From NCBI GenBank assembly GCA_036389155.1, contig DASVQN010000034.1, positions 1 through 64,000 of the forward strand: a stretch of 64,000 bases of DNA, read 5' to 3'. A model generated the notes under the pieces. That model was not told the origin of the DNA, searched no databases, and saw only the letters and a program-made list of their open reading frames with translations. The DNA is from CADCVT01 sp036389155 (lineage in GTDB: Bacteria > Actinomycetota > Thermoleophilia > Solirubrobacterales > Solirubrobacteraceae). Position numbers and translations under genes: made by a program. Below, piece after piece: positions 56,676 to 64,000 of the stretch; within the stretch, counting starts at the first letter, position 1; every line of letters begins with the position of its first letter.

Positions 56676-58294
56676 CGCCGCACGGCCACCGTCAGCGACC
56701 GAGCGGTGGTCCGCCCGTCGGGGGCGGCGGCGCGAACGCTGAGGCGGGCGGCGACGGTGTCGCCGCGCCGCAGGGCCCGGCGGGCGGCGCGGCGGGCGCG
56801 CGGGCCGAGCCGCGCCATGAGCGGGCGGCGCGTGCCCGCGCGGGCGACCGCTTCGGAGCCGGTCAGCCGGAAGCTCGCGCGGCCGATCGTCAACCGGCCG
56901 GTCAGCCGCAGCCGGCAGGGGACGTCGCAGCCGGCGAGGACGAAGACCCTGCGGCGCCGCGCCGCGCGCTGGCGCCGCAGCGTGGTGACGCTCAGCCGCA
57001 GCGGCGCCGGCCCGCCCGCCGGCGGCGGGGTCGTCGCGGGAACGTCGCGCGGCGGGTCCCCGCCGCCGGCGGGCGGCTGCTCGCCGCCGGGCCCGGGCTG
57101 GGTCGTCGTCGTGGTCGTCGGGTCGCACCCCGGCACCTGGACGCTCGCGCGGCTCGCGGCCTCGCCGTTCGTGCCGGCGTTGGACTCGATCCGGTGGACC
57201 GTGCCGCCGAGCGAGATCGCGTAGACGCGGCCGACCCCGTCCTCGCCGAAGGCGGCCAGGCCGTCGACGGTCACGCCGGTCGCCGCGTTCGCGCCGGTCA
57301 CCGGGTCGTAGAGCCACAGCTGGTCGACGTAGAAGTCGCCGTAGACGTACCGGCCGGCCTCCTCCACCGCCGGGTCGCGGATGACGAAGCCGCCGGTGAT
57401 CGCCTGCCAGCCCTCGTCGTGCGTGTGCTCGAAGGCCGGCGCGTGATGCGTCGCCGGCGCGGCGCCGGAGCCGAGCACCAGCGTCCCCTCGAACCACGGC
57501 CAGCCGAAGTTCGCGCCGCAGCCGAGCCCGGGGGCGGGGGCGACGTCGATCTCCTCGCGGTCGGACTCGCCGACGTCGGCGATGAGCATGTCGCCGGTCG
57601 CGCGGTCGAACGACCACCGCCACGGGTTGCGCAGGCCCCGCGCCCAGACCTCCGGGGCGCCGCCGCCGCTCGCGTACGGGTTCCCCGCGGGGATGTCGTA
57701 GCCGCCCGCCTCGCGCGGCGCGATGCGCAGGATCTTCCCGAGCCGGTCGCCGGGGTTCTGCGCGTTGCCGTCGCTGTCGCGGCTGACGCCCCCGCCGTCG
57801 CCGGTCGAGAGCCAGAGGTTGCTGTCCGGGCCGATCTGGAGCTGGCCGCCGTAGTGGTTGTTGCCCACGCGGTGCGGGATCCGCAGGATCTCCGTCCTCG
57901 TCGTCGGGTCGGCGGCGTCGCCGGTGCCGTCCACGTCGTAGCGCTCGACGACGATGTCGCTGCCCGCCGGCGCCCCGACGTCCTCGGTGAAGAGCACGTA
58001 GAAGCGGTCCGGCGACGGGAAGGCCATCGAGAGGAGCCCCTCCTCGGCGTCGGTGTCGACGCGCGCGCTGATGTCGAGGTACGGCGCGGCGGCCTTGACG
58101 CCGTTCTTGACGAGCTGGATGCGGCCGGCCCGCTCGACGACCAGGACGCGCGTGGCGTCGCCCGGCGGACCGGAGACGTGGACGGGCCCGGCGTAGGTCC
58201 CCGGCACGGTCTCGAGCGTGAAGGCGTGCGCGGGCGCGGCGCCGAGGAGCAGCGCGGTCACGAGCGATCCGGCGAGCAGGGCCCGGCGCCTCAC
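56672..58294 (-). CDS. Secreted PQQ-type sugar dehydrogenase (GSDH family)
   Basis: This 540-residue protein has a signal peptide (ALLAGSLVTALLLGAAPAHA) and a six-bladed propeller of the glucose/sorbosone dehydrogenase family: RVLVVERAGRIQLVKNG, EEGLLSMAFPSPDRFYVLFT, RVGNNHYGGQLQIGPDSNLW, STGDGGG and EVWARGLRNPWRWSFDRATG. Members use pyrroloquinoline quinone to oxidise aldoses outside the membrane. A Pro/Gly linker leads to about 110 Arg-rich C-terminal residues (LRRQRAARRRRVFVLAGC, RARRAARRALRRGDTVAARL). The GTG at 58294 overlaps the stop of the propeller-RTX gene (GTGA), so the two are coupled. I see no PQQ synthesis genes here. Confidence 0.89.
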   Translation of the reverse strand: MRRRALLAGSLVTALLLGAAPAHAFTLETVPGTYAGPVHVSGPPGDATRVLVVERAGRIQLVKNGVKAAAPYLDISARVDTDAEEGLLSMAFPSPDRFYVLFTEDVGAPAGSDIVVERYDVDGTGDAADPTTRTEILRIPHRVGNNHYGGQLQIGPDSNLWLSTGDGGGVSRDSDGNAQNPGDRLGKILRIAPREAGGYDIPAGNPYASGGGAPEVWARGLRNPWRWSFDRATGDMLIADVGESDREEIDVAPAPGLGCGANFGWPWFEGTLVLGSGAAPATHHAPAFEHTHDEGWQAITGGFVIRDPAVEEAGRYVYGDFYVDQLWLYDPVTGANAATGVTVDGLAAFGEDGVGRVYAISLGGTVHRIESNAGTNGEAASRASVQVPGCDPTTTTTTQPGPGGEQPPAGGGDPPRDVPATTPPPAGGPAPLRLSVTTLRRQRAARRRRVFVLAGCDVPCRLRLTGRLTIGRASFRLTGSEAVARAGTRRPLMARLGPRARRAARRALRRGDTVAARLSVRAAAPDGRTTARSLTVAVRR

Positions 58295-60555
58295 CGCCGC
58301 ACATCCTCGCAGTCGTCGGCGATCTCGTCCTCCGGTCCCGCCTGCACCACGTCGAACCCGGCGCCGCAGGACACGCGCTCGCGGCCGCGCCCGTAGACCG
58401 AGATGCGGTCGTCGCCGTCCTCGCCGTAGAGGACGTCGTCGTCGAGCCCGCCCTCCATCCGGTCGTTGCCGGGGCCGCCGTAGACCGTGTCGTCGCCGCG
58501 GTCGCCCTGGACGTAGTCGTCGCCCTCGTCGCCGTACACGCGGTCGTCGTCGTTGCGGCCGTAGACGCTGTCGTCGCCGAGGCCGCCGCGGACGGAGTCG
58601 AAGCCATTCTCGCCGTCGACGTAGTCGTCGCCCTCGCCGCCGAAGAGGACGTCGTCGCCGTCGCCGCCGAGCATCGTGTCGATGCCCGGCGTGCCGAACA
58701 GCGTGTCGTCGAACGGCGTGCCGCTGATGATGTTCGAGGTGGGCGGCGCGTCGGTCGACGGCTCGGGCGCGACCTGCACGACCGTCTCGCAGCGGCGCAG
58801 CGAGTCGCGGCCGGGCGCGTCCTGCTCGACGTGGACGACGTCGCGGCCGGGGCCGCAGTCGACGACGTCGTGGTCGCCGTCGGCGACGCGGATGTCGTCC
58901 GCGCCGTTGCCGCCGCCGACGAGGTCCTGGCCGGGGCCCCCGACGATGGCGTCGTCGCCGTCGCCGCCGCTCAGGCGGTCGTCGCCCGAGCCGCCGTCGA
59001 CCGTGTCGTCGCCCTCGGCGGCGAAGACCGTGTCACGGCCGGCGTCGCCGCGGACGGAGTCGTTGCCCTCGCGCGCGAGGACGAGGTCGGGGCTGATGCC
59101 GGCGTCGATCGTGTCGTCGCCGACCCCGGCGTCGATGTGGTCGCCGCCGCCGGCGCCGATGAGCTGGTCGTCGCCCTCGCCGCCGGCCATCGTGTCGGGC
59201 GCGCGGCCGCCGTAGACGAAGTCGTCGCCGGGGCCGCCGTCGAGCAGCGTGTCCGGCCCCAGCCCGCTCTCGTAGATCTTGTCGTCGCCCTCGCCGCCGA
59301 GGACGACGTCGAGCCCGTCGCCGCCGTCGAGGTAGTCGTTGCCCGGGCCGCCGTCGATCCCGTCGTTGCCGGTCCCCGCGTTGGCGTTGTCGTCGCCCGG
59401 GCCGGCGTGGATGATGTCGATGCCCGACATGCCCGAGAGGCGGTCGTCGCCCTCGCCGCCGTCGAGCAGGTCGCCGCCCCCGCCGCCCACGACGACGTCG
59501 TTGCCGGGGCCGGCGAGGATGACGTCGTCGCGGCGGAAGCCGTTGAGCTCGTCGTCGCCGCCGAGGCCGTCGATGCGGTCGTCGTCGCGCGTGCCGAAGA
59601 GGCGGTCCGGACCCTCCGTGCCGGTGAGAAGGGCGAGCCCGGGCTGCACCGCGAGCGCGGTGCCCGCCACCCGCTGCGCGCCGAGCCGGCGGTACGTGTA
59701 GCCGCTGACGACCGAGACGCTGCGGCCGCCGCGGTTGGCGACGTAGGCGCGCGAGCCGTCGGCGCTGAACGACGGGGCGCCCGGGCCGCGCCCGGTCGGG
59801 ATCCTCGCGACCACGCGCCCGCTGCCGAGGTCGACGACGCCCGCCTGCGGGCTGCGGCCCGCGGCGCCGACGAGGGCGCGCGCGTGCAGCGGCGACAGCG
59901 CGACGCCGCCGCCGAGGCCGGGGCCGAGCGCGATGCGGCGGCGCACGCGGCCGGTGAGGGGGTCGACCTCGCTCAGGACGCCGACGCGCTGGGTGAACCA
60001 GGGCGCCTTCGCCCGCCAGGCGACGCCGGCGGGCCGCGGGAGCCGCTTTCGCACCGTGAGCCGATTGGCGGAGAGGCTCACGATGCCCGCCCCGAAACCG
60101 TCGAGGACGACGGCGGCGCGGGCGCCGGTGGGCTCGACGGCGATGGCGGTGGGGCCGGCGCGGCCGAGGGCGACGCGGGCGACCGGCTGGAGCGAGACGG
60201 CGTCGACCACGTCGATCGCGCCGGCCCGCCCGGCGAGGACGTTCGCGCCGTCGGGCGCGACGCCGAGCGCGGTGACGCGAGCGGGGAGCGTCACGGTGCC
60301 CGCGAGCGCGCGGGTGTGGAGGTCGACGACGACCACGCGCCGTCCCGTCGCGACGTACGCGCGCGAGCCGTCGGGGGCGACGGCGACGGCCGTCGTGCGG
60401 CCGCCCACCGGGATCCGCGCCGTGACCGCGTTCGTCCCGACGTCGGTGAGGACGAGCGCCGGGCCGCCGGTGGCGACGACGACGAACCGCGCCTGCGCTT
60501 CGGATGCGGTCGCGAGGACGAAGGTCGCGGCGAGGAGGACGGCGACGCGGGCCAC
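58291..60555 (-). CDS. Secreted YVTN-propeller protein with long RTX calcium-binding array
   Basis: This 754-residue protein starts with a signal peptide (RVAVLLAATFVLATASEAQA). About residues 25-300 form YVTN/NHL-like beta-propeller repeats (AVAVAPDGSRAYVATGRRVV). From about 315 on, roughly 30 RTX nonapeptides of the GGxGxD type follow in two blocks (for example GGEGDDRLSGMSGID and GDRGDDTVYGGPGND), split near residue 600 by a less regular stretch with CETVVQVAPEPSTDAPP. In the family these turns bind calcium and fold the protein after export. The protein ends DDCEDVRR. GTG start at 60555; coupled to the sugar dehydrogenase gene. It may be a binding or scaffolding partner for that enzyme at the surface. 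Confidence 0.9.
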   Translation of the reverse strand: MARVAVLLAATFVLATASEAQARFVVVATGGPALVLTDVGTNAVTARIPVGGRTTAVAVAPDGSRAYVATGRRVVVVDLHTRALAGTVTLPARVTALGVAPDGANVLAGRAGAIDVVDAVSLQPVARVALGRAGPTAIAVEPTGARAAVVLDGFGAGIVSLSANRLTVRKRLPRPAGVAWRAKAPWFTQRVGVLSEVDPLTGRVRRRIALGPGLGGGVALSPLHARALVGAAGRSPQAGVVDLGSGRVVARIPTGRGPGAPSFSADGSRAYVANRGGRSVSVVSGYTYRRLGAQRVAGTALAVQPGLALLTGTEGPDRLFGTRDDDRIDGLGGDDELNGFRRDDVILAGPGNDVVVGGGGGDLLDGGEGDDRLSGMSGIDIIHAGPGDDNANAGTGNDGIDGGPGNDYLDGGDGLDVVLGGEGDDKIYESGLGPDTLLDGGPGDDFVYGGRAPDTMAGGEGDDQLIGAGGGDHIDAGVGDDTIDAGISPDLVLAREGNDSVRGDAGRDTVFAAEGDDTVDGGSGDDRLSGGDGDDAIVGGPGQDLVGGGNGADDIRVADGDHDVVDCGPGRDVVHVEQDAPGRDSLRRCETVVQVAPEPSTDAPPTSNIISGTPFDDTLFGTPGIDTMLGGDGDDVLFGGEGDDYVDGENGFDSVRGGLGDDSVYGRNDDDRVYGDEGDDYVQGDRGDDTVYGGPGNDRMEGGLDDDVLYGEDGDDRISVYGRGRERVSCGAGFDVVQAGPEDEIADDCEDVRR

Positions 60556-60613
60556 TCCTGCGGAACTCTCCCGCCCGCGTCAAGTTGCGCCGGCCCGGTA
60601 CGGTCCGCGCGAC

Positions 60614-61168
60614 ATGAGCGCGTCGTACTTCCGACCGGGGCTGCTCGACGGCGTCGCCGTCGCCGCGGCCGGACCCGTCCGCGAGGCGATCGGCGCGACG
60701 CTCCGCGAGCTCGGCGCGCAGGTGCGCCAGCTCGTCGTCGCCTCCGACGAGGACGCCCCGCCCGAGGCCGCGGGGCTGCACGCGCTCGTCTACGACGCCG
60801 CGACGCCGTTCGCGGCGACGGACGGCGCGGCCGACGAGCTCGCGCCCCTCCGCGCCGCGGCCGACGGCGCGTGGATCGCCACGCGCGCCGTCGCCAACGC
60901 CGCCTGGATCCAGCCGGGCGAGCCCGGCGGCAAGGTCATCTTCGTCGCGCCGCGCCCCGGCGACGGCGCCCACGCCGAGGCGGCCCGCGCGGCGCTCGAG
61001 AACCTCGCGCGCACGCTCTCGATCGAGTGGTCGCGCTACGGGATCCGGACGACGACGATCACGCCCGGCGCAGAGACCGCCGACGACGCCGTCGCCGGCG
61101 GCGTCGCCTACCTCGTCTCACCCGCGGGCGACTACTACTCCGGCGCCCGCCTCGACCTCGGCGGCTAG
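60614..61168 (+). CDS. Degenerate short-chain dehydrogenase-like protein
   Basis: This 184-residue protein has an SDR-type C-terminal part (ENLARTLSIEWSRYGIRTTT, ITPGAETADD, SPAGDYYSGARLDLGG) and a Rossmann-like N-terminal part (VAVAAAGPVREAIGATLREL). The Gly-rich cofactor motif is poor and the catalytic YxxxK is absent, and the middle is shortened compared with the roughly 250-residue SDR family. It is probably not an active oxidoreductase and may be a regulatory or structural relative. A TACGGT hexamer 9 bases before the ATG suggests a leaderless mRNA. It is convergent with a small membrane protein gene. Confidence 0.82.
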   Translation: MSASYFRPGLLDGVAVAAAGPVREAIGATLRELGAQVRQLVVASDEDAPPEAAGLHALVYDAATPFAATDGAADELAPLRAAADGAWIATRAVANAAWIQPGEPGGKVIFVAPRPGDGAHAEAARAALENLARTLSIEWSRYGIRTTTITPGAETADDAVAGGVAYLVSPAGDYYSGARLDLGG

Positions 61169-61446
61169 TCGGGGAGGCGCCGCGGGCGCACGTACCGCAG
61201 CCAGTACAGCGCCACGGCCCCCGGCACGCTCCAGATCGCGATCCGCCAGCGGTTGCGCTCGACCTCGTCGAGCATCGGGTTCATCGCGAGGTCCGCCTGC
61301 ACGCGCCCCCACACGAAGACGAACGGGACGGCCGCGACGACGAGGACGAGCGCCGCGGCCTTGGCGACGCCCGGCAGGAAGAACGCCACGAGCACCGCGG
61401 CCAGCTGGAGCAGCGAGAAGAGGGCGGCTCGCGCTAGCCGGCCCAC
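61165..61446 (-). CDS. Small membrane protein
   Basis: This 93-residue protein has two to three hydrophobic segments (LLQLAAVLVAFFLPGVA, AALVLVVAAVPFVFVWG, IAIWSVPGAVALYWL) separated by a charged loop LDEVERNRWR. No homologue is recognised. It overlaps the cupin gene upstream by 13 bases and the convergent gene by 4 bases, so it belongs to a compact minus-strand operon with the cupin and SDR genes. Confidence 0.75.
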   Translation of the reverse strand: MGRLARAALFSLLQLAAVLVAFFLPGVAKAAALVLVVAAVPFVFVWGRVQADLAMNPMLDEVERNRWRIAIWSVPGAVALYWLRYVRPRRLPD

Positions 61447-61805
61447 GGCACTTCGACGGAGTCCTCGTCCGGCGAGTCGCGTGCGACGACGTACTCGGCC
61501 GGCTCGGTGTCCGAGAGGTTCTCGAGCACGTGCGTCTCGCGCGGCGGGACGTAGAGGAGATCGCGCGGCTCGAGCACGACCTCCTCCTCGAGGTTGTCGC
61601 CCCAGCGGATCTTCATCCGGCCCGAGAGCATGTAGCAGACGCTCTCGCAGCCCTCGTGGTAGTGCGGGCGGGACCGGGCCCCCGGAGGGACCCGGAACAC
61701 GGCCATGTAGATGTTGCTCGCTCCGGTCGTCGCCCGGGAGATCTCCGAGCCGCCGACGACGCCGCGCGGCACCTCGCGCTCCGGGCCGGGCTTGACGACC
61801 TTCAT
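61434..61805 (-). CDS. Cupin-domain protein
   Basis: This 123-residue protein is a single cupin barrel. The first motif GARSRPHYHEGCESVCYML carries the metal-binding His pair and Glu, and the second ends with PPRETHVLENLSD, giving the last His. Small cupins act as isomerases, dioxygenases or metabolite sensors. It lies 4 bases downstream of the SDR gene and upstream of the small membrane protein gene, so the three are one operon; the substrate is not evident. Confidence 0.9.
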   Translation of the reverse strand: MKVVKPGPEREVPRGVVGGSEISRATTGASNIYMAVFRVPPGARSRPHYHEGCESVCYMLSGRMKIRWGDNLEEEVVLEPRDLLYVPPRETHVLENLSDTEPAEYVVARDSPDEDSVEVPWAG

Positions 61806-61809
61806 GGCG

Positions 61810-62637
61810 CTAGAAGTACATCCCGGTGAACTGCCCGCCGGTCACGTTGAGGACCTGGCCGTGGATGAAGTTCGCCCACGGCGTGCAGAGCAGGAAGATG
61901 CCGCCGGCGGCCTCCTCCGGCGTGCCCGCGCGGCCGAGCGGGATCAGCATCGTGCCCATGCCGCGCAGCTGCTCGGGAATGCCGAGCTGGACCTTCTCGC
62001 CGTCGATCTCCATCACGTTCTCGTCGGCCTTCGCCGCGGTCAGGCGGGTCTCGATGAACCCGAACGCGACCGCGTTGCAGTTGACCTTGAACTGGCCCCA
62101 CTCCTTGGCCAGCGTCTTGGTCAGGCCGACGATGCCGAGCTTGCCGGCGGAGTAGTTCGCCTGGCCGGCGTTGCCGTTCATGCCGGACGTCGAGGAGACG
62201 TTGACGATCTTGCGGAAGACCTCGCGGCCCTCCTCGCGCTCCTTCTTCGCGGGCTCGCGCAGGTGCGGCGCGGCGGCGCGGATGATCCGGAACGGCGCGA
62301 TCAGGTGGATGTCGAGCATCTTCTGAAACCAGTCGTCGCTCATCTTGTGGATGGGCGCGTCCAGCGTGTAGCCCGCGTTGTTGACGATGATGTCGAGCTG
62401 GCCGAAGTTGTCGATCGCCGTCTGGACCAGCTTGTCCGGCGCGTCGGCCTTCGTGAGGTCCCCGGCGAAGACCGCGGTGTCGCCCTGGATCGCGTCCGCC
62501 GCCTCGTTGGCCGCGTCGGAGTCGAGGTCGTTGACCACGACCTTCGCGCCGTGCTCGGCGAGCAGCTCCGCCGTCGCGCGGCCGATGCCCCGCGCGGATC
62601 CGGTGACGATCGCGACCTTGTCGTCGAGGACTCCCAT
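61810..62637 (-). CDS. Short-chain dehydrogenase (3-oxoacyl-ACP reductase-like)
   Basis: This 275-residue SDR has the cofactor motif VTGSARGIG (residues 11-19), an Asp in VVVNDLDSD that favours NAD, the motif VNNAGYTLDAP, the Ser in NVSSTSGMNG and the catalytic ANYSAGKLG (YxxxK). It is longer than average because of a charged insertion (REPAKKEREEGREVFRK) before the active site. It resembles FabG-type and hydroxyacyl-CoA dehydrogenase enzymes. First gene of an operon with a cupin and a small membrane protein; divergent from the tyrosinase gene across 166 bases. The ATG at 62637 gives the standard N-terminus; longer starts would add unrelated residues. Confidence 0.9.
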   Translation of the reverse strand: MGVLDDKVAIVTGSARGIGRATAELLAEHGAKVVVNDLDSDAANEAADAIQGDTAVFAGDLTKADAPDKLVQTAIDNFGQLDIIVNNAGYTLDAPIHKMSDDWFQKMLDIHLIAPFRIIRAAAPHLREPAKKEREEGREVFRKIVNVSSTSGMNGNAGQANYSAGKLGIVGLTKTLAKEWGQFKVNCNAVAFGFIETRLTAAKADENVMEIDGEKVQLGIPEQLRGMGTMLIPLGRAGTPEEAAGGIFLLCTPWANFIHGQVLNVTGGQFTGMYF

Positions 62638-62768
62638 GTGCCGTGTCTCCCTGAAGTCGATGTCTTCGGTGATGCGGCGGGGAACTCTACGTCCATGCGC
62701 CTCCATCCCGAGCTCTCCCCCGCCGCGGCCGCCCGATCGCGCTCGGCTGACGCGTTTCGTCGGGGCCC

Positions 62769-62797
62769 TTGCACCGGTGTGGAGAAACGCCTACGGT
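62769..62797 (+). promoter_or_regulatory. Sigma-70-type promoter for the tyrosinase operon
   Basis: TTGCAC (-35, 62769-62774), a 17-base spacer and TACGGT (-10, 62792-62797) end 6 bases before the ATG at 62804, which gives a leaderless mRNA. The same TACGGT hexamer precedes three other genes in this window by 9 to 12 bases. Confidence 0.65.
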
Positions 62798-62803
62798 GCG
62801 CAT

Positions 62804-63625
62804 ATGCCGCAGCCTCGCCGCGTCGACCCGCGGCCACCGGCCGGCCGGATCCGCTATCGCAAGAGCGTCGGCCGGCTCAGCGCGCGCCAGGGCGAGTGGC
62901 TGCGCCAGGCGTGGGGCGAGGTCGAGAAGTTCAGCATCGCCGACAACCGCGGCTTTCAGTTCTTCGCCGGGCTGCACGGGTTCCCGGGCGGCTACTGCGC
63001 GCACCACCGCCCCGGCCGGCCCGCGCCGCTCTTCCTCCCGTGGCACCGCGCCTACCTCTACTTCTTCGAGCTGGCGCTGCAGGACCAGCGGCCGGGCGTC
63101 TCGCTCCCGTGGTGGGACTGGTCGAGCGCCCGCTCGCACCGCGACGGCCTGCCGCCGCTCTTCGCCGACGAGCGCGTGGGGGGTGCGGCCAACCCGCTGT
63201 TCGACGCCGCCATCGCCCCCGGCCACCCGGGCCGCCAGCGCGGCTGGCCCGAGCGGACGTCCCGCAACCCCGACGTCCCCGCCTCGCTCCCCTCGCAGGC
63301 CGACGTCGAGGACGTGCTGGCGCGGCCGGACTTCTACGACTTCTCCGAGGCGCTCGAGGGGCTGCACGACGGGGTCCACGGGTGGACGGGCGGGACGATG
63401 GGCAGCGTCGCGTTCGCCGCCTACGACCCCATCTTCTGGACGCACCACACGATGATCGACCGGCTCTGGCGCCTGTGGCAGCAGCGCCACGGCCGTGGCG
63501 GGCCGAGCGTCGAGGACTACGACAAGGCGCTGCCGCCGTTCCCGATGACCGTGCGCGAGACCCTCGACGTGCAGCGCCTGGGCTACGACTACGCCGTGTC
63601 GACGACGCACGTGGAGACGCCATGA
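62804..63625 (+). CDS. Tyrosinase/polyphenol oxidase-type copper enzyme
   Basis: This 273-residue protein has the tyrosinase central domain. The copper-A ligands are His58 (AGLHGF), His67 or His68 (CAHHRP) and His81 (PWHRAYLYFFE); the copper-B ligands are His188 and His192 (LHDGVHGW) and His214 or His215 (FWTHHTMIDRLW). Such dinuclear copper enzymes hydroxylate phenols and oxidise catechols to quinones. It lacks a signal peptide. The stop overlaps the ATG of the next gene (ATGA). Unlike Streptomyces tyrosinases there is no separate MelC1-like chaperone upstream; the downstream partner may take that role or form a lid. Confidence 0.93.
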   Translation: MPQPRRVDPRPPAGRIRYRKSVGRLSARQGEWLRQAWGEVEKFSIADNRGFQFFAGLHGFPGGYCAHHRPGRPAPLFLPWHRAYLYFFELALQDQRPGVSLPWWDWSSARSHRDGLPPLFADERVGGAANPLFDAAIAPGHPGRQRGWPERTSRNPDVPASLPSQADVEDVLARPDFYDFSEALEGLHDGVHGWTGGTMGSVAFAAYDPIFWTHHTMIDRLWRLWQQRHGRGGPSVEDYDKALPPFPMTVRETLDVQRLGYDYAVSTTHVETP

Positions 63626-64000
63626 ACTTCACCGACCGGTACGTCTCGCCGCCGCTCGAGCTGCCCGACCCGGAGGAGCCGTTCCGCCGGGCGGACCTCG
63701 AGTTCTACGACGTCGACCACAGCGGCCCGTCGTTCGCGGCGCGGATCTTCCTCAACCGGCCCGAGGCGACCCGCAGGACCAGGCTGGACGACAGCACCGG
63801 GTTCGCCGGCGTCTTCCACATCTTCGGCCACGGCGAGTGCTTCGGCGACGTGGGCCACTGCGACGTGCCCGAGGGGCCGCTGAACGCCTACGACCGGCGC
63901 CCGCCGCACCAGCTCGTCCCGTACCGCAAGGTGGTCACGGTCACCGACGCGCTGAAGCGGGAGCTCGAGCGGGGCGCCGACGAGTTCGTGGTGACGGTCG
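63622..64000 (+). CDS. Tyrosinase-associated beta-sandwich domain protein (3' end outside window)
   Basis: This protein starts with an ATGA overlap after the tyrosinase gene and is cut by the right edge after 126 residues. The sequence (RRADLEFYDVDHSGPSFAAR, IFLNRPEATRRT, GFAGVFHIFGHGECFGDVGH, DVPEGPLNAYDRRPPHQLVP) looks like a beta-sandwich that in plant and some bacterial polyphenol oxidases follows the copper domain in the same chain and shields the active site. Here it would be a separate, translationally coupled subunit. A conserved Cys and several His might also help deliver copper. The family link is inference. Confidence 0.75.
   Translation, partial: MNFTDRYVSPPLELPDPEEPFRRADLEFYDVDHSGPSFAARIFLNRPEATRRTRLDDSTGFAGVFHIFGHGECFGDVGHCDVPEGPLNAYDRRPPHQLVPYRKVVTVTDALKRELERGADEFVVTV

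Noticed and set aside
58340..59640. CRISPR-like or tandem-repeat array
   Set aside because: The near-regular GTCGTCGCC units are codons for RTX nonapeptides in one open frame; spacers are not unique and there are no cas genes.

Overview
The window is chromosomal DNA of very high G+C from an actinobacterium-like organism. Almost every gene uses GC-ending codons, GTG starts are common, and many start codons lie only 6 to 12 bases after a TANNNT hexamer, which suggests leaderless mRNAs. Several features point to the Thermoleophilia/Solirubrobacterales branch (genera such as Conexibacter, Solirubrobacter, Patulibacter): secreted proteins with Arg-rich C-terminal tails, small RTX-type calcium-binding repeats, a DUF6351-like protein, several PucR-type regulators and a GerW/YtfJ-like protein. 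This placement is inference from gene content, not a computed phylogeny. I saw no rRNA, tRNA, CRISPR array, insertion sequence or prophage. No gene-free stretch exceeds about 250 bases.

Layout. 1-8.2 kb: 3' part of a giant RHS/YD-repeat protein with an unusual C-terminal tip. 8.3-16.1 kb: an ECF sigma factor, a large ATPase-LuxR regulator, two translationally coupled alpha/beta hydrolases (one ending in RTX repeats), a divergent TetR regulator with a clear palindromic operator, and an endonuclease/exonuclease/phosphatase-family protein. 16.1-23 kb: aldehyde dehydrogenase and thiolase read from one shared promoter, an epimerase/NUDIX pair, rubredoxin plus GerW-like protein, and an acyl-CoA synthetase. 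23-27.9 kb: a complete branched-chain-amino-acid-type ABC importer whose two ATPases are fused in one polypeptide, with a strong terminator at the end. 28-37.6 kb: two PucR-type regulators alternating with exported hydrolases (SxxK serine hydrolase, DUF6351-like protein, tannase-like hydrolase) and a 3-hydroxybutyrate dehydrogenase-like enzyme. 37.6-49.4 kb: bioA, and the bioB-bioF-bioD run, with a spermidine-synthase-like membrane protein, a secreted thrombospondin-3-repeat protein, a 70-residue LuxR-type DNA-binding protein, a PAS-GGDEF-EAL protein and a CorA-like transporter in between. 49.5-54.2 kb: isochorismatase-family hydrolase, an M14 peptidase-amidase fusion, a CoA-binding protein, a glycoside-hydrolase-like protein, a small secreted protein, and a crotonase overlapping a 70-residue biotin carrier. 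54.2-64 kb: a structured intergenic region that may encode a small RNA, glpK and a PlsC-type acyltransferase, a sugar dehydrogenase with a propeller-RTX partner, small redox and membrane genes, and a tyrosinase with a coupled partner cut by the right edge.

How the genes may work together. The strongest functional theme is 17-38 kb: exported ester-type hydrolases, a binding-protein-dependent importer, an acyl-CoA synthetase, a 3-hydroxybutyrate dehydrogenase and a thiolase. Together they could release, import and degrade short hydroxyacids or acyl esters to acetyl-CoA under two PucR paralogues. The second theme is biotin: bioA, bioB, bioF and bioD are present and a biotin-carrier protein lies nearby. 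The third is a cell surface with many Arg-rich or calcium-binding tails. The best candidates for undescribed biology are this hydrolase/importer island, the recurrent cationic tails, the structured RNA candidate at 54250-54361, and the biotin-carrier/crotonase pair.
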